Part shown: positions 56,321 through 64,000 of the stretch, one piece after another
How positions within the stretch are numbered: the first letter of the stretch is position 1
Layout of the letters: each line of letters opens with the position of its first letter
Source of the DNA: Acidobacteriota bacterium
GTDB lineage: Bacteria > Acidobacteriota > Blastocatellia > Pyrinomonadales > Pyrinomonadaceae
Length of the DNA: 64,000 nt
Assembly (NCBI GenBank): GCA_019239425.1
Contig: JAFAZX010000015.1
Location: 47,831 to 111,830, forward strand
Reading direction: 5' to 3'
The notes under the pieces: model-generated
The model's database searches: none
Seen by the model: only the letters and a program-made list of their open reading frames with translations
What the model was told of the DNA's origin: nothing
Translations under genes and position numbers: made by a program

Positions 56321-57030
56321 CTTTCCCAGCGCGTCTCCTGTGCGAGCGGCGTGTGGCAGGAGCAGGCCGCGGCGGCGAGCGCCTCGCGGTCGAGGACGCG
56401 GAGGCGCGCACGGCTGTGCTCGACGGCGCCGAGTCCTTCGAGGTAGGCGACGCACTCGTTGACGCCCGCGCGGCGGACGCCGAGCTGCCGCGCGGCCCCC
56501 TCCTGCGTGAGCTGCAGGTCGTCGGAGTCCGCGCGCGCGCAGAGCGCGAGCAGCCACGTCGCGAGCCTTTCGCCCAGGCGGTGGCGCGTGTTGCAGGCGG
56601 CGCGGCGCGAGACCTGCCGGACGTGCTCGCAGTAGAAGCGCAGCACCAGCCGCCGCCACTGCGCGCTCTCCGCGAAGAGCGTGCGCAGCTCCGCGACCTC
56701 GACGCGCACGGCGTCGCCCGGCAGCACGACGTCGGCCACCTCGCGCGCGCGCCGCTCGCCGAGCACCGCGGCTAAGCCCACGAGCCCCTCGCGCCCGACG
56801 AGCGCCGTCTCGACCGCGGCGCCGCCGCCGTCGGACGCGGACGCCGCGACGACGCAGCCGGCGGGGAAGTAGACGTGGCGCACCAGCTCGCCGGGCGCGT
56901 GCAGGGCCTCGCGCGGCTTGAGGCTCACCATCTTGGCGAAGGCGAGCAGCCGGCGCGAAACGTCCGCGCCGAGCTGGTCGATGAGGGCGTTGCCCGTCAG
57001 TCCCGCGTAGGCGAAGGCTGTAGTCTCCAT
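56314..57030 (-). CDS. Second Crp/Fnr-family transcriptional regulator
   Basis: From the ATG at 57030 the protein has 238 residues. It has the same layout as its neighbour: cNMP-like barrel (PGELVRHVYFPAGCVVAAS, VETALVGREGLVGLAAVLG) and a C-terminal helix-turn-helix (LGERLATWLLALCARA, LTQEGAARQLGVRRAGVNECV). The two regulators share NTRH/NTTH at the hinge and the VGREGL motif, so they are likely paralogues. The ligand is unknown. It is divergent from the cystathionine/cysteine synthase gene, a possible target. Confidence 0.9.
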   Translation of the reverse strand: METTAFAYAGLTGNALIDQLGADVSRRLLAFAKMVSLKPREALHAPGELVRHVYFPAGCVVAASASDGGGAAVETALVGREGLVGLAAVLGERRAREVADVVLPGDAVRVEVAELRTLFAESAQWRRLVLRFYCEHVRQVSRRAACNTRHRLGERLATWLLALCARADSDDLQLTQEGAARQLGVRRAGVNECVAYLEGLGAVEHSRARLRVLDREALAAAACSCHTPLAQETRWERQ

Positions 57031-57115
57031 CGTTTTGAGAAGGCGTTCAGGGTGTGCGCAGAAGATAACAGTAAAACGTTCGCCGAGTCGAGACACTTCC
57101 TGGCGCGTTCGCCGG

Positions 57116-57146
57116 TTGGCGGCCGGGCGTTGTTCCGTTGTATAAA
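57116..57146 (+). promoter_or_regulatory. Putative promoter of the PLP synthase operon
   Basis: TTGGCG (57116-57121) and TATAAA (57141-57146) are 19 bp apart. The message would have a leader of about 40 bases with a GGAG ribosome site. It lies in the divergent gap with the second Crp-type regulator. Confidence 0.4.
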
Positions 57147-57191
57147 GTCGGGTAGGACTAATCCTGCTCCACACATCGAAGCGGAGAACTT

Positions 57192-58562
57192 ATGAACTAT
57201 TACGAGAACGTCCTTAATCTCATAGGGCGCACGCCGCTCGTGAGGCTCAACCGCATGGCCGGGGGGCTCAAGGCCACGGTGCTCGCGAAGATGGAGAGCC
57301 TCAACCCGGGCTACTCGGTCAAAGACCGCATCGGCATCTCGATGGTCGAGGCCGCCGAGCGCGAAGGCACCTTGAAGCCCGGCGGCACCATCGTCGAAGC
57401 CACCTCCGGCAACACGGGGATCGGGCTCGCGCTGGCGGCCGCGGTCAAGGGCTACCGCTGCATCTTCGTCATGACCGAGAAGGCTTCGGTCGAGAAGGTG
57501 AGGTATTTGAAGGCGCTCGGGGCGGACGTGGTCGTCGTCCCGGCTACGGCCAAGCCCGGCACGCCCGACCACTACGTCGAGACAGCACGCCGCATTGCGC
57601 GCGAGACGCCGAACAGCTTCTACCCCGACCAGTATTCGAACCCGAACAACCCCGAGGCGCACTACCGCACGACCGGCCCGGAACTGTGGGATCAGACCGA
57701 GGGGCGCATCACGCACTTCGTCGCGGGGTTGGGCACGGGCGGCACCATCTCGGGCACGGGCAGGTTCTTAAAAGAGAAGAACCCGGACATCCGCGTCGTC
57801 GGCGCAGACCCTTACGGCTCGGTCTTCAAGACCTACAAGGAGACGGGGCGGACGCACGAGGCGACGCCGTACCTCGTCGAAGGCATCGGGCAGGAGGTCG
57901 TCCCCGCCAACGTCCACATGCGCTACGTGGACGAGATCGTCAACGTCACCGACCGCGAGTCCTTCGAGATGTCGCGCCAGCTGGGACGCAAGGAGGGCAT
58001 CTTCTGCGGCGGCTCGACGGGGACGAACCTCGCCGCGGCCCTGAAGGTGGCGCGCGGCCTGGACGAGTCGGGCGTCGTCGTCTTCATCGTCTGCGACACG
58101 GGCGAGCACTACCTGACGAAGCACCACTCGGACGAGTGGCTGAAGGAGAAGCGCCTGCTCGAGCCGCAGAAGATGACGGCCGGGCTCATCAGCTCGACGA
58201 AGCCCGCGGGCGAGCGCCCGCGCGTCCTCTCGGTCGCGCCGACGGCCTCGGTCGCGGAGGCGCTCGCGCAGATGGACAAGCACGGCGTGACGCAGATGCC
58301 GGTCATCGAGGAAGGGAAGTCGGTCGGCTCCGTGCGCGAGAACCGCCTGCTCGCGAAGGTGCTCGGCGACCGCGACCTGCTCGACGCCGCGGTCTCTCAG
58401 CTGATGGAGCAGGGCTTCCCCGTCATCGACGTGGACGCAAGCTCCGCCGAGGTCACGCGCCAGCTCCGCCGCCACCCGGCCCTCCTCGTCGAAGAGTTCG
58501 GACGCATCACGGGCATCATCACCCGCCACGACATGCTCGACGTGCCGAACTACGGGAGGTGA
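57192..58562 (+). CDS. PLP-dependent cystathionine beta-synthase / cysteine synthase with CBS domains
   Basis: The 456-residue protein has the fold-type II core (about 1-320): [27 protein letters not shown] with the PLP Lys, [12 protein letters not shown], and [14 protein letters not shown] for phosphate binding, followed by two CBS domains (about 335-456: [47 protein letters not shown]). This CBS-domain architecture is that of cystathionine beta-synthase, but some members act as O-acetylserine sulfhydrylases. It condenses a Ser derivative with a thiol. The stop directly abuts the next ATG (TGAATG). Confidence 0.93.
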   Translation: MNYYENVLNLIGRTPLVRLNRMAGGLKATVLAKMESLNPGYSVKDRIGISMVEAAEREGTLKPGGTIVEATSGNTGIGLALAAAVKGYRCIFVMTEKASVEKVRYLKALGADVVVVPATAKPGTPDHYVETARRIARETPNSFYPDQYSNPNNPEAHYRTTGPELWDQTEGRITHFVAGLGTGGTISGTGRFLKEKNPDIRVVGADPYGSVFKTYKETGRTHEATPYLVEGIGQEVVPANVHMRYVDEIVNVTDRESFEMSRQLGRKEGIFCGGSTGTNLAAALKVARGLDESGVVVFIVCDTGEHYLTKHHSDEWLKEKRLLEPQKMTAGLISSTKPAGERPRVLSVAPTASVAEALAQMDKHGVTQMPVIEEGKSVGSVRENRLLAKVLGDRDLLDAAVSQLMEQGFPVIDVDASSAEVTRQLRRHPALLVEEFGRITGIITRHDMLDVPNYGR

Positions 58563-59474
58563 ATGGCCGAAGAACTCGACAGACACCTGGGCCGGATTCG
58601 CGAATGCCTCCCGCACCTCGTCATCGAGACGGTGCGGGAGAATCGTGACGGGCTGACGAACGACGTGCTGATCGTCAACGAGCAGTTCGTCTTCCGCTTC
58701 CCGAAGAACGAGACCTGGGCCAGGGAGTTACTCGCCAACGAAATCAAGGTCATCGAGCTGGCGCGGGATTACCTCGACATTCAAATCCCCCACATCGAAT
58801 GCAAGGCCGCAGACCTCCTCGCCTACAGGTTCATCGCCGGCGGCCCGCTCCAGCGCAACGACATCCTCGCGCTCGGCGAGGACGAACAGGACGCAATCGC
58901 AGACCAGCTCGCGACCTACCTCAGGCAACTGCACGCCGTCCCTCTGGGCGAAGTCGGGCGGCACGGGATCGCGCCGTCCGACACGAACCGCGGCCGGGCG
59001 GTCTGGCTCGAACTCTTCGAGGACGCGAAGCGCGAGCTGTCCCCTTCGCTGATGTCGCACGCGCGGGAGTGGGTCGAGCAACACTTCGCGCCGCTCCTGG
59101 CGGACGAAGGTTTTATGAACTACGAGCCGCGCCTCATCAACGGCGAGCCGACCCCCTACCACGTCCTTTTCGACAGGCAGGCGCGGCGCGTCAGCGGCGT
59201 CATAGACTTCGGGACGGCGGGCGTCGGAGACCCGGCCGCGGACTTCGCCGTCGTCATCTACTACTACGGCGAATCCTTCCTGCGGCGGATGGCGAAGTTC
59301 TACCCGGAGATTAAGGACGGCCTAGACCGCGCGCGCTTCTGGGCCGGCACCCTTGAGCTGCAATGGGCCTTGAGCGGCGTGCGCGGGAGGAGCGCGGCCT
59401 GGTCCTGGTTCACAGTCCACCTCGGCGGCGCGAGGGACGTTCTGCCGGTGGGAGTTGAATGGGAGAAGGCATAA
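58563..59474 (+). CDS. Aminoglycoside phosphotransferase-fold protein with altered active site
   Basis: The 303-residue protein has the APH/choline-kinase fold: NDVLIVNEQFVFRFPKNE (nucleotide Lys region), LLAYRFIAGGPLQ and a catalytic segment LINGEPTPYHVLFDRQ ... GVIDFGTAGVGDPAADFA. In the canonical loop HGDxxxxN the sequence reads NGEPTPYH, so the catalytic Asp is Glu and the metal-binding Asn is His. The DFG-like IDFG is kept. It may be a weak kinase or a pseudo-kinase; antibiotic resistance is not implied. It begins directly after the PLP synthase stop with GGGAGG inside that gene. Confidence 0.85.
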   Translation: MAEELDRHLGRIRECLPHLVIETVRENRDGLTNDVLIVNEQFVFRFPKNETWARELLANEIKVIELARDYLDIQIPHIECKAADLLAYRFIAGGPLQRNDILALGEDEQDAIADQLATYLRQLHAVPLGEVGRHGIAPSDTNRGRAVWLELFEDAKRELSPSLMSHAREWVEQHFAPLLADEGFMNYEPRLINGEPTPYHVLFDRQARRVSGVIDFGTAGVGDPAADFAVVIYYYGESFLRRMAKFYPEIKDGLDRARFWAGTLELQWALSGVRGRSAAWSWFTVHLGGARDVLPVGVEWEKA

Positions 59475-59504
59475 CTTCGTAGAGTCCCTGCCTGGGTGAG
59501 TACG

Positions 59505-59978
59505 ATGAAGGATGTTTCCCGCGCGCTCCTGCTGGCGCCCGCCGTCTTCGTCCTGCACTTCGTCGAAGAGTCGCCGGGGTTCGTCCAGTGGTTCAACTCT
59601 CACGTCGCGCGGGGCATCACGCCGGGGCTGTTCTGGACGGTGAACCTCACGGCCCTTGTCATCACAGTCGCGGTCGTTCTGTTCGAGTGGTTTTCGCGCA
59701 CGCCCCTCTCGCTCGGCGTCGCCCTCGGCTGGCTCTCCTTCCTGATGGCCGCCAACGCCGTCTTCCACGTCGCCGGGGCTCTGGTTGACAGGCGTTACGT
59801 GCCCGGCCTCTTCACGGCGATTCTGCTCTACGCCCCGTACTACGTCTGGTTGTTCATGAAAGCTCTGAAGACCCGACGCCTCACCGCCGCCGCGCTGCTG
59901 GCCGCGGCCGTGCCCTGCTCACTCCCGATGCTGATTCACGGCTACCTGATTCTACTCCGCGGCGACAGACTCTTCTGA
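59505..59978 (+). CDS. HXXEE-domain membrane protein
   Basis: The 157-residue protein (ATG at 59505; a GTG at 59496 is an alternative) has four membrane segments and the family motif LHFVEESPGF in the first. A second His (AANAVFHVAGALVD) and a third (PMLIHGYLILL) lie in later helices, as in the HXXEE family. The function is unknown. Its last 27 bases overlap the convergent folA gene. Confidence 0.82.
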   Translation: MKDVSRALLLAPAVFVLHFVEESPGFVQWFNSHVARGITPGLFWTVNLTALVITVAVVLFEWFSRTPLSLGVALGWLSFLMAANAVFHVAGALVDRRYVPGLFTAILLYAPYYVWLFMKALKTRRLTAAALLAAAVPCSLPMLIHGYLILLRGDRLF

Positions 59979-60452
59979 GATGCGCTCGTAGACGGTGACC
60001 TTGAGGCCGTCGCCGAGGTCTTGCGTGTCTGTGGGGCGGAAGCCTTCGAGGAAGTCTCGGGGCATGAAGGTGTCCGCGCCCTCGACCGTGAGCGGGACTT
60101 CGGTGACGAGCCAGCGGCCTATCTCCGCCCGGCACATCCGGAAGATTTGCGCGCCGCCGATGACGTAGAGGTCGCAGTTGAGGTAAGGGTAGAGGGCGAG
60201 CGCCGACTCCTTGTCGCGCAGCCAGACGACCGCCTCGCGCGGCTCGACCTCGGCGCGCCGCGTCAGCACGACGTTGAGGCGGCCGGGCAGCGGCCTCTTC
60301 ATCGAAAGCCAGGTCTTGTAGCCCATCAGGCACGCGTGCCCCGTCGTCTGCGCCTTGAAGAACTTCAGGTCGGACGGGTAGTGCCACGGGAGCCCCCCGC
60401 CCTTGCCAATCGCGCCGTTTCGGTCAACCGCCACGATGCCGATGATTGCCAT
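59952..60452 (-). CDS. folA: Dihydrofolate reductase
   Basis: The 166-residue protein has IGIVAVDRNGAIGKGGGLPW, YPSDLKFFKAQTTGH, MGYKTWLSMKRPLPGRLNVV and YVIGGAQIFRM, the NADPH- and folate-binding motifs. It reduces dihydrofolate made by ThyA. GAAGAAGAG precedes the ATG. It starts 9 bases after thyA. The 3' end overlaps the HXXEE gene. Confidence 0.96.
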   Translation of the reverse strand: MAIIGIVAVDRNGAIGKGGGLPWHYPSDLKFFKAQTTGHACLMGYKTWLSMKRPLPGRLNVVLTRRAEVEPREAVVWLRDKESALALYPYLNCDLYVIGGAQIFRMCRAEIGRWLVTEVPLTVEGADTFMPRDFLEGFRPTDTQDLGDGLKVTVYERISEESVAAE

Positions 60453-60461
60453 GCTCTTCTT

Positions 60462-61310
60462 CTAGACGGCGACGGGCGCCGCGATCTTGCCGTGCGACTT
60501 GTAGCCGGAGAGGTTCAGGTGCTCGTAGCGGAAAGCCAGCAGGCCTTCGAGGCCGCGCAAGTGTTGCCCCTCGTCGCGTATCTCGAGGCGCGGCAGCGGC
60601 AGGGGCTCGCGCGCGAGCAGCTCTTCGACCTGCGCCAGGTGGTTCTTGTAGACGTGCAGGTCTCCGAAGGTGTGGACGAAGTCGCCGACTTCGAGTCCGC
60701 AGACGTGCGCGACCATGTGCGTCAGGAGCGCGTAGGAGCTGATGTTGAAGGGGACGCCGAGGAAGGCGTCGGCCGAGCGCTGGTAGAGTTGGCAGTGGAG
60801 CACGCGCCCGCGCTCGACCTTGAACTGGAAGAGCGTGTGGCACGGCGGCAGGTCGACGGCGTCGGCGACGCGCGGGTCCCAGCCGGTGACGATGAGGCGG
60901 CGCGAGTTCGGGTTCCTCTCAATCTCTTCGACGAGCCGCGCGATCTGATCCACGCCGTCGCGCGCGGGGTAGTGGCCGCCGAACGAGCGCCAGAGGTAGC
61001 CGTAGACCGGCCCGAGGTCGCCCTCCGCGCGGCCGAAGCGGGAGGTGTGTTCGAGGTCGGCCCACTCCTTCCAGATGTCCACCCCGGCCGCGCGCAGGCT
61101 GCCCTCGTTCGTGTCGCCGGAAAGGAACCAGAAAAGCTCCTCCGCAATCCAGCGGAACGGCACACGCTTCGTCGTGACGATGGGGAAGCCTTCGCGCAGG
61201 TCGTAGCGCGTCTGGTAGCCGAAGTAAGAGACGGTGCCGACGCCCGTCCGGTCGTCGTGCTCGGCCCCGCGCGCGAGGACTGTCTTGAGAAGGTCTTGGT
61301 ACTGTTTCAT
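60462..61310 (-). CDS. thyA: Thymidylate synthase
   Basis: The 282-residue protein has DRTGVGTVSYFGYQTRYDL, LFWFLSGDTNEGSL, IWKEWAD, GPVYGYLWRSFGG, RRLIVTGWDP and the active-site PPCHTLFQFKV with the catalytic Cys, then RSADAFLGVPFNISSYALLT. It methylates dUMP using methylene-tetrahydrofolate and forms an operon with folA. The start lies five bases from the GAAGCCCG repeat. Confidence 0.97.
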   Translation of the reverse strand: MKQYQDLLKTVLARGAEHDDRTGVGTVSYFGYQTRYDLREGFPIVTTKRVPFRWIAEELFWFLSGDTNEGSLRAAGVDIWKEWADLEHTSRFGRAEGDLGPVYGYLWRSFGGHYPARDGVDQIARLVEEIERNPNSRRLIVTGWDPRVADAVDLPPCHTLFQFKVERGRVLHCQLYQRSADAFLGVPFNISSYALLTHMVAHVCGLEVGDFVHTFGDLHVYKNHLAQVEELLAREPLPLPRLEIRDEGQHLRGLEGLLAFRYEHLNLSGYKSHGKIAAPVAV

Positions 61311-61314
61311 AAGT

Positions 61315-61403
61315 CAGAAGCCCGGCCGTGAGGGAGGGCGTACGTCTTACTCCGCTTGAACTATGACGAAAGACCGACGCCCTCCCTCACGGTCGGGCTT
61401 CTG
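61315..61403. repeat. 27-bp inverted repeat, GAAGCCCGACC family
   Basis: The arms 61315-61341 and 61377-61403 pair over 27 bp with one mismatch. The right arm encodes the last residues (EARP) and the TGA of the S51 peptidase, exactly as the element at 19376 does for AccD. The left arm lies four bases upstream of the thyA ATG. Confidence 0.92.
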
Positions 61404-62118
61404 CCAGAAGGAAGTTGAAGGACTCTTCGGGCGCGACGTCGCGCGGCGCTTCACCTTTAATGAAATAACGCGCGGGCTTGCCGCCGAGTAATTTAATCTC
61501 GTCGCCTTCGACGCGGAGCATCGTGCCCTCGCGTAGCCCGATGACGCGGACGCCGGGGTTGGCGTGGACGAACTCTCCCAGGCGCTCGTCGCGCGTCTCG
61601 CCCATGTGGCCGGGCGGGTGGTAGTCCGTGTAGTGCGGGTTGATCTGAAAGGGGACGAGGTCGAAGGCCTCGAAGGAGGGCGGCTCGACGATGGGCATGT
61701 CGTTCGTCGTGCGGATGGTCGGGCAGGCGAGGTTCGAGCCCGCGCTCCAGCCGAAGTAAGGCATGCCTCCGCGGACGCGCCCGCGCACGAGCTCGATGAT
61801 GCCCGACTCGTAGACGGCGCGCAGCAGCTTGAAGGTGTTGCCGCCGCCGACGGCGACGGCGTCGGCGCGTTCGACCGCGGCGCGCGCGTCCCCCGCGTCG
61901 TGGAGCGACTCGACCTCGTAGCCGAGCGGGCCGAAGTGCCTGCGCACCTTGTCCCGGTACGCGTCCTCCGAGTTGATGACCGTGGCGAAGGGGACGAAGA
62001 GCACGCGTTTGACCGACGCGCCGAGGAAGTCTTTCAAAGAGTCGTGGTAGAACCGGCTCGGGTTGTCGCCGATCAGCTCGGAGCCGTTACTGATGAGTAA
62101 GAGTCTTCTGTTTGTCAT
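61387..62118 (-). CDS. Peptidase E-like (S51) dipeptidase
   Basis: From the ATG at 62118 the protein has 243 residues. It has LLLISNGSELIG, VLFVPFATV, VAVGGGNTFKLLRAVYESG, YFGWSAGSNLACPTIRTTND (nucleophile Ser in GWSAGSN), FQINPHYTDYHPPGHMGETR and GLREGTMLRVEG, the PepE signature. PepE hydrolyses Asp-X dipeptides. A TATCAT -10 box ends 14 bases before the ATG. The C-terminal EARP is repeat-encoded. Confidence 0.93.
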   Translation of the reverse strand: MTNRRLLLISNGSELIGDNPSRFYHDSLKDFLGASVKRVLFVPFATVINSEDAYRDKVRRHFGPLGYEVESLHDAGDARAAVERADAVAVGGGNTFKLLRAVYESGIIELVRGRVRGGMPYFGWSAGSNLACPTIRTTNDMPIVEPPSFEAFDLVPFQINPHYTDYHPPGHMGETRDERLGEFVHANPGVRVIGLREGTMLRVEGDEIKLLGGKPARYFIKGEAPRDVAPEESFNFLLAEARP

Positions 62119-62132
62119 CTTCACGGGCGTGG

Positions 62133-62138
62133 ATGATA
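62133..62138 (-). promoter_or_regulatory. -10 box TATCAT close to the S51 peptidase start
   Basis: TATCAT on the minus strand leaves 14 bases to the ATG at 62118, so the transcript would start within about 7 bases of the ATG. No ribosome site is present. Confidence 0.35.
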
Positions 62139-62146
62139 ACACCGCT

Positions 62147-63535
62147 TCAGCCCGCGTTGGGAGCGTCCATGTGCCGCAGCTCGTCCCGGAGCGCCTGCCG
62201 CTCGATGAGCATGCGCAGGAAGAGCCTGCGGCGTCGGGCGAGCAGCAGCAGAGCCTTGAACCAGCCGCGCATGTCGTACAGTTCTTCGAGCGAGCGCAGC
62301 GCCACGTAGCCGCACAGGATCGAGAGGGGGGGCGCGAAGAGCGCCGCCCGCCAGCCCCAGTTGACCCACGCTGAAACCGACACGACGAGCCACGTGAGCG
62401 GCATGAAGAGCATCGCCGCCAGAATCTTCACCGTCGGCCCGATCTCGTCAACGCCGTGGCGCGGGAACAGCCGCGCGAGCAGCGTGCAGAGGAGGTAGGC
62501 GGGCAGGTGCAGCACCGCGCCGACGATAATCAAGGGCGAGAGCAGGAGAATGCTTGAAGCGCGCAGGAGGAAGTGGCGCAGCACGTACCAACGGGAATGT
62601 CTCGAAAGAGAAAGGTTCTCGGGCGCGATGCCGATGCGCCGCAGCTTCGCCTCGTGGCGGAGTATGCGGCGGCGCAGGTCTTCCAGGCTCTTCGCCGCGG
62701 ACAGGCGCGCGAAGAGCTGCGCCGAGAGGCCGCGCAGGAAGTCGAAACGCTCGGCCAGCGGCAGCCTCACGTTTAAGCCTTCGTAGACGGACGAGAAGAG
62801 GCGCTCGGCCTTCCGCGCCGCGTCCAACTGCTCCTCGGTCTCGACGTTCAAGGTCACGCCCAGGAGCGCCTCCTCTATTCGCGCCGAAAGCTCGCGCACG
62901 GCCTCGCGCGGCGGCTCGCCGCGCTCGTCCGGCTCGACCATTGGCACGTCGAGCGGTTCGCCGAAGCGCAACAGGGCCTCGCCGCGGAAGGAGGTCTTCG
63001 AAGTGTAGTAGAGGCCGACGGGCACGATCCTCAGACCGGGCACGCTCGCGCCGAGCGCGTTGCGCGCCGCGCCCGTCTTGACCGGCCGGAGCTTCGGCGC
63101 GTTGTGCGAGAGGCCTTCGGGGAAGAGCGCGATGCAGCGGCCGCGGAGCAGGAGGCGGCGGCAGGCCTCGAACGTGCGCAGGTTCTGCGAAACGTCCTCG
63201 CCCGCGTCCGAGCGCCGGTAGAGTGGCAGCGCCTCGACCGTGCGCAGGAGCCAGCCGGCGACGGGCAGGCGGAAGAGCGTGGACTTGGCGAGGAAGGAGA
63301 TGCGCCGCGGCAGCGCCGCGAAGACGAGGCCCGGGTCGATGAGTCCGTTCGGGTGGTTAAGGACGAAGACGAGCGCGCCCGACTCCGGGACGAGCTGCGC
63401 GCGGCTCGTCTCGATGCGCCGGAAGAAGAGGCGCAGCGCGATGCTGATGACGGCCTGGACGAGTCTCTGCGCGAGCGTCCCGCCGCGGCGCAGAATCATG
63501 TCGCCCAGCCGCAGGACTCTCACACCCTCCGGCAT
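62147..63535 (-). CDS. GPAT/DHAPAT-like acyltransferase with membrane C-terminus
   Basis: The 462-residue protein has the acyltransferase domain in residues about 20-230: VLNHPNGLIDPGL (HX5D variant), LPLYRRSDAG, ALFPEGLSHN and IVPVGLYYTSK. A helical middle and three to four hydrophobic segments follow (SSILLLSPLIIVGAVLHLP, LAAMLFMPLTWLVVSVSAW). It acylates glycerol-phosphate or dihydroxyacetone phosphate at the membrane. GAGGCG precedes the ATG. Confidence 0.88.
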   Translation of the reverse strand: MPEGVRVLRLGDMILRRGGTLAQRLVQAVISIALRLFFRRIETSRAQLVPESGALVFVLNHPNGLIDPGLVFAALPRRISFLAKSTLFRLPVAGWLLRTVEALPLYRRSDAGEDVSQNLRTFEACRRLLLRGRCIALFPEGLSHNAPKLRPVKTGAARNALGASVPGLRIVPVGLYYTSKTSFRGEALLRFGEPLDVPMVEPDERGEPPREAVRELSARIEEALLGVTLNVETEEQLDAARKAERLFSSVYEGLNVRLPLAERFDFLRGLSAQLFARLSAAKSLEDLRRRILRHEAKLRRIGIAPENLSLSRHSRWYVLRHFLLRASSILLLSPLIIVGAVLHLPAYLLCTLLARLFPRHGVDEIGPTVKILAAMLFMPLTWLVVSVSAWVNWGWRAALFAPPLSILCGYVALRSLEELYDMRGWFKALLLLARRRRLFLRMLIERQALRDELRHMDAPNAG

Positions 63536-63578
63536 CGCGCCTCATCGTCGCAAATACACGCGCCTTAGACAAACCGAA

Positions 63579-63617
63579 GCGGGTGCCCTGACAAGTCTCG
63601 TCTGTCAGAACACCCGC
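63579..63617. terminator. Two-part hairpin downstream of the sigma factor gene
   Basis: GCGGGTG (63579-63585) pairs with CACCCGC (63611-63617); inside, CTGACA (63588-63593) pairs with TGTCAG (63603-63608). It lies 32 bases after the sigma factor stop and 43 bases before the acyltransferase start. The T-tract is poor (TTCGGTTTG on the minus strand). Confidence 0.5.
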
Positions 63618-63649
63618 CTCGATTTCAAACCCTGTCCCTCTCGTCCGTC

Positions 63650-64000
63650 TCAGGCCGTGGACGCGACCCTGCGCCTGCGCCGAGACTTCTTGCCGGTCGT
63701 CAGAAGGTTCCGCAGCTTCATCCGAGCCTTGTGGAGCTGGGACTTGGAGGTGCCGACCGAGCAGCCCAACAGCCGCGCCACCTCCTCGTGCTCGTGCCCC
63801 TCCACGTCGTGCAGCACGAAGACCGCGCGGTACCCCGGCGGGAGCTGCGAGACCGCCTTGTCCAGCGCGATGCGGTCGACCACCGGCATGCTCGCCGGGT
63901 TCTCCGTCCCCGCCACCACCTGCTGCGGCGACTCGCCGTCCTCCGTCACCTGCTCGACCTTCACGCCCCGCCGCCGGAAGTGCATCAACACCTGGTTGAC
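63650..64000 (-). CDS. ECF-type RNA polymerase sigma factor, N-terminus beyond the window
   Basis: 116 codons are visible and the frame continues past the edge ([12 protein letters not shown] is the end of region 2/linker). Region 4 follows: [40 protein letters not shown] and [14 protein letters not shown], the -35-binding helix-turn-helix. The C-terminus is basic ([12 protein letters not shown]). It redirects RNA polymerase under a stress or envelope signal. No anti-sigma factor is downstream. Confidence 0.92.
   Translation of the reverse strand, partial: VNQVLMHFRRRGVKVEQVTEDGESPQQVVAGTENPASMPVVDRIALDKAVSQLPPGYRAVFVLHDVEGHEHEEVARLLGCSVGTSKSQLHKARMKLRNLLTTGKKSRRRRRVASTA

Noticed and set aside
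58563..59474. Aminoglycoside resistance gene
   Set aside because: The fold is widespread and the catalytic loop is altered; the co-translated neighbour is a metabolic enzyme.

Overview
The window is high-GC chromosomal DNA from a Gram-negative, aerobic-type bacterium. The best guess is an acidobacterium of the Blastocatellia/Pyrinomonadaceae type. Reasons: a VWFA-related protein of the kind frequent in Acidobacteria, many secreted proteins of no assigned family, several Ser/Thr kinases, an XPB-Bax1 pair, frequent TTG/GTG starts, and many genes without a Shine-Dalgarno sequence. This placement is inference from gene content; there is no rRNA or tRNA in the window to settle it.

Layout. 1-12.6 kb: a truncated secreted protein, a CHC2/Toprim primase-like protein, a GAF-SpoIIE phosphatase, PilT, a VWA surface protein, an ankyrin membrane protein, a Uma2 nuclease-like protein, an HExxH membrane protein and a FecR-domain protein. 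12.7-22 kb (minus strand): GDPD lipoprotein, FAD oxidoreductase, CPBP protease, PlsC, NUDIX hydrolase, pilin-like protein, FolC, AccD, NrnA, RbfA. 22-27.7 kb: infB, nusA and rimP, the classical translation/transcription operon. 27.9-34.3 kb: YqeY, a metallo-beta-lactamase-fold protein, UvrA, and two small paralogous proteins of unknown function. 34.5-41.8 kb: UvsE, M28 peptidase, YceH, 3-methyladenine glycosylase, a DUF4407-kinase fusion, RNase Z, SSB. 41.9-49.9 kb: a zinc-ribbon protein, a kinase-TIR-ATPase triple fusion with a membrane-bound ATPase-TPR partner, an outer-membrane barrel and a small periplasmic binding-like protein. 50-64 kb: XPB helicase plus Bax1 nuclease, RtcA, a metallophosphatase, a response regulator, two Crp-type regulators, a PLP/CBS-domain synthase, a degenerate APH-fold protein, an HXXEE membrane protein, FolA-ThyA, an S51 peptidase, a second acyltransferase and a truncated ECF sigma factor.

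The most striking structure is non-coding. At least 23 intergenic sites carry tandem short repeats, mostly with a 7-bp period, and most are arranged as long inverted repeats with arms of 18-32 bp. About nine sequence families are present (units such as GTAGGCA, GTGATAA, GGTGCTG, GGATGAA, GTAAATG, TGAGATT). They sit in convergent or co-directional gaps, next to or across stop codons. None lies in any of the seven divergent gaps. Several supply the stop codon and last residues of the upstream gene, and two supply a TTG start and the first five residues of unrelated genes. They resemble the heptameric STRR repeats known from filamentous cyanobacteria, but here they look tied to transcript 3' ends.

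Functionally the window joins housekeeping (translation factors, folate/thymidylate, acetyl-CoA carboxylase), a notable DNA-repair set (UvrA, UvsE, AAG-type glycosylase, XPB-Bax1, SSB) and an unusual signalling set (two kinase fusions, one with a TIR domain).
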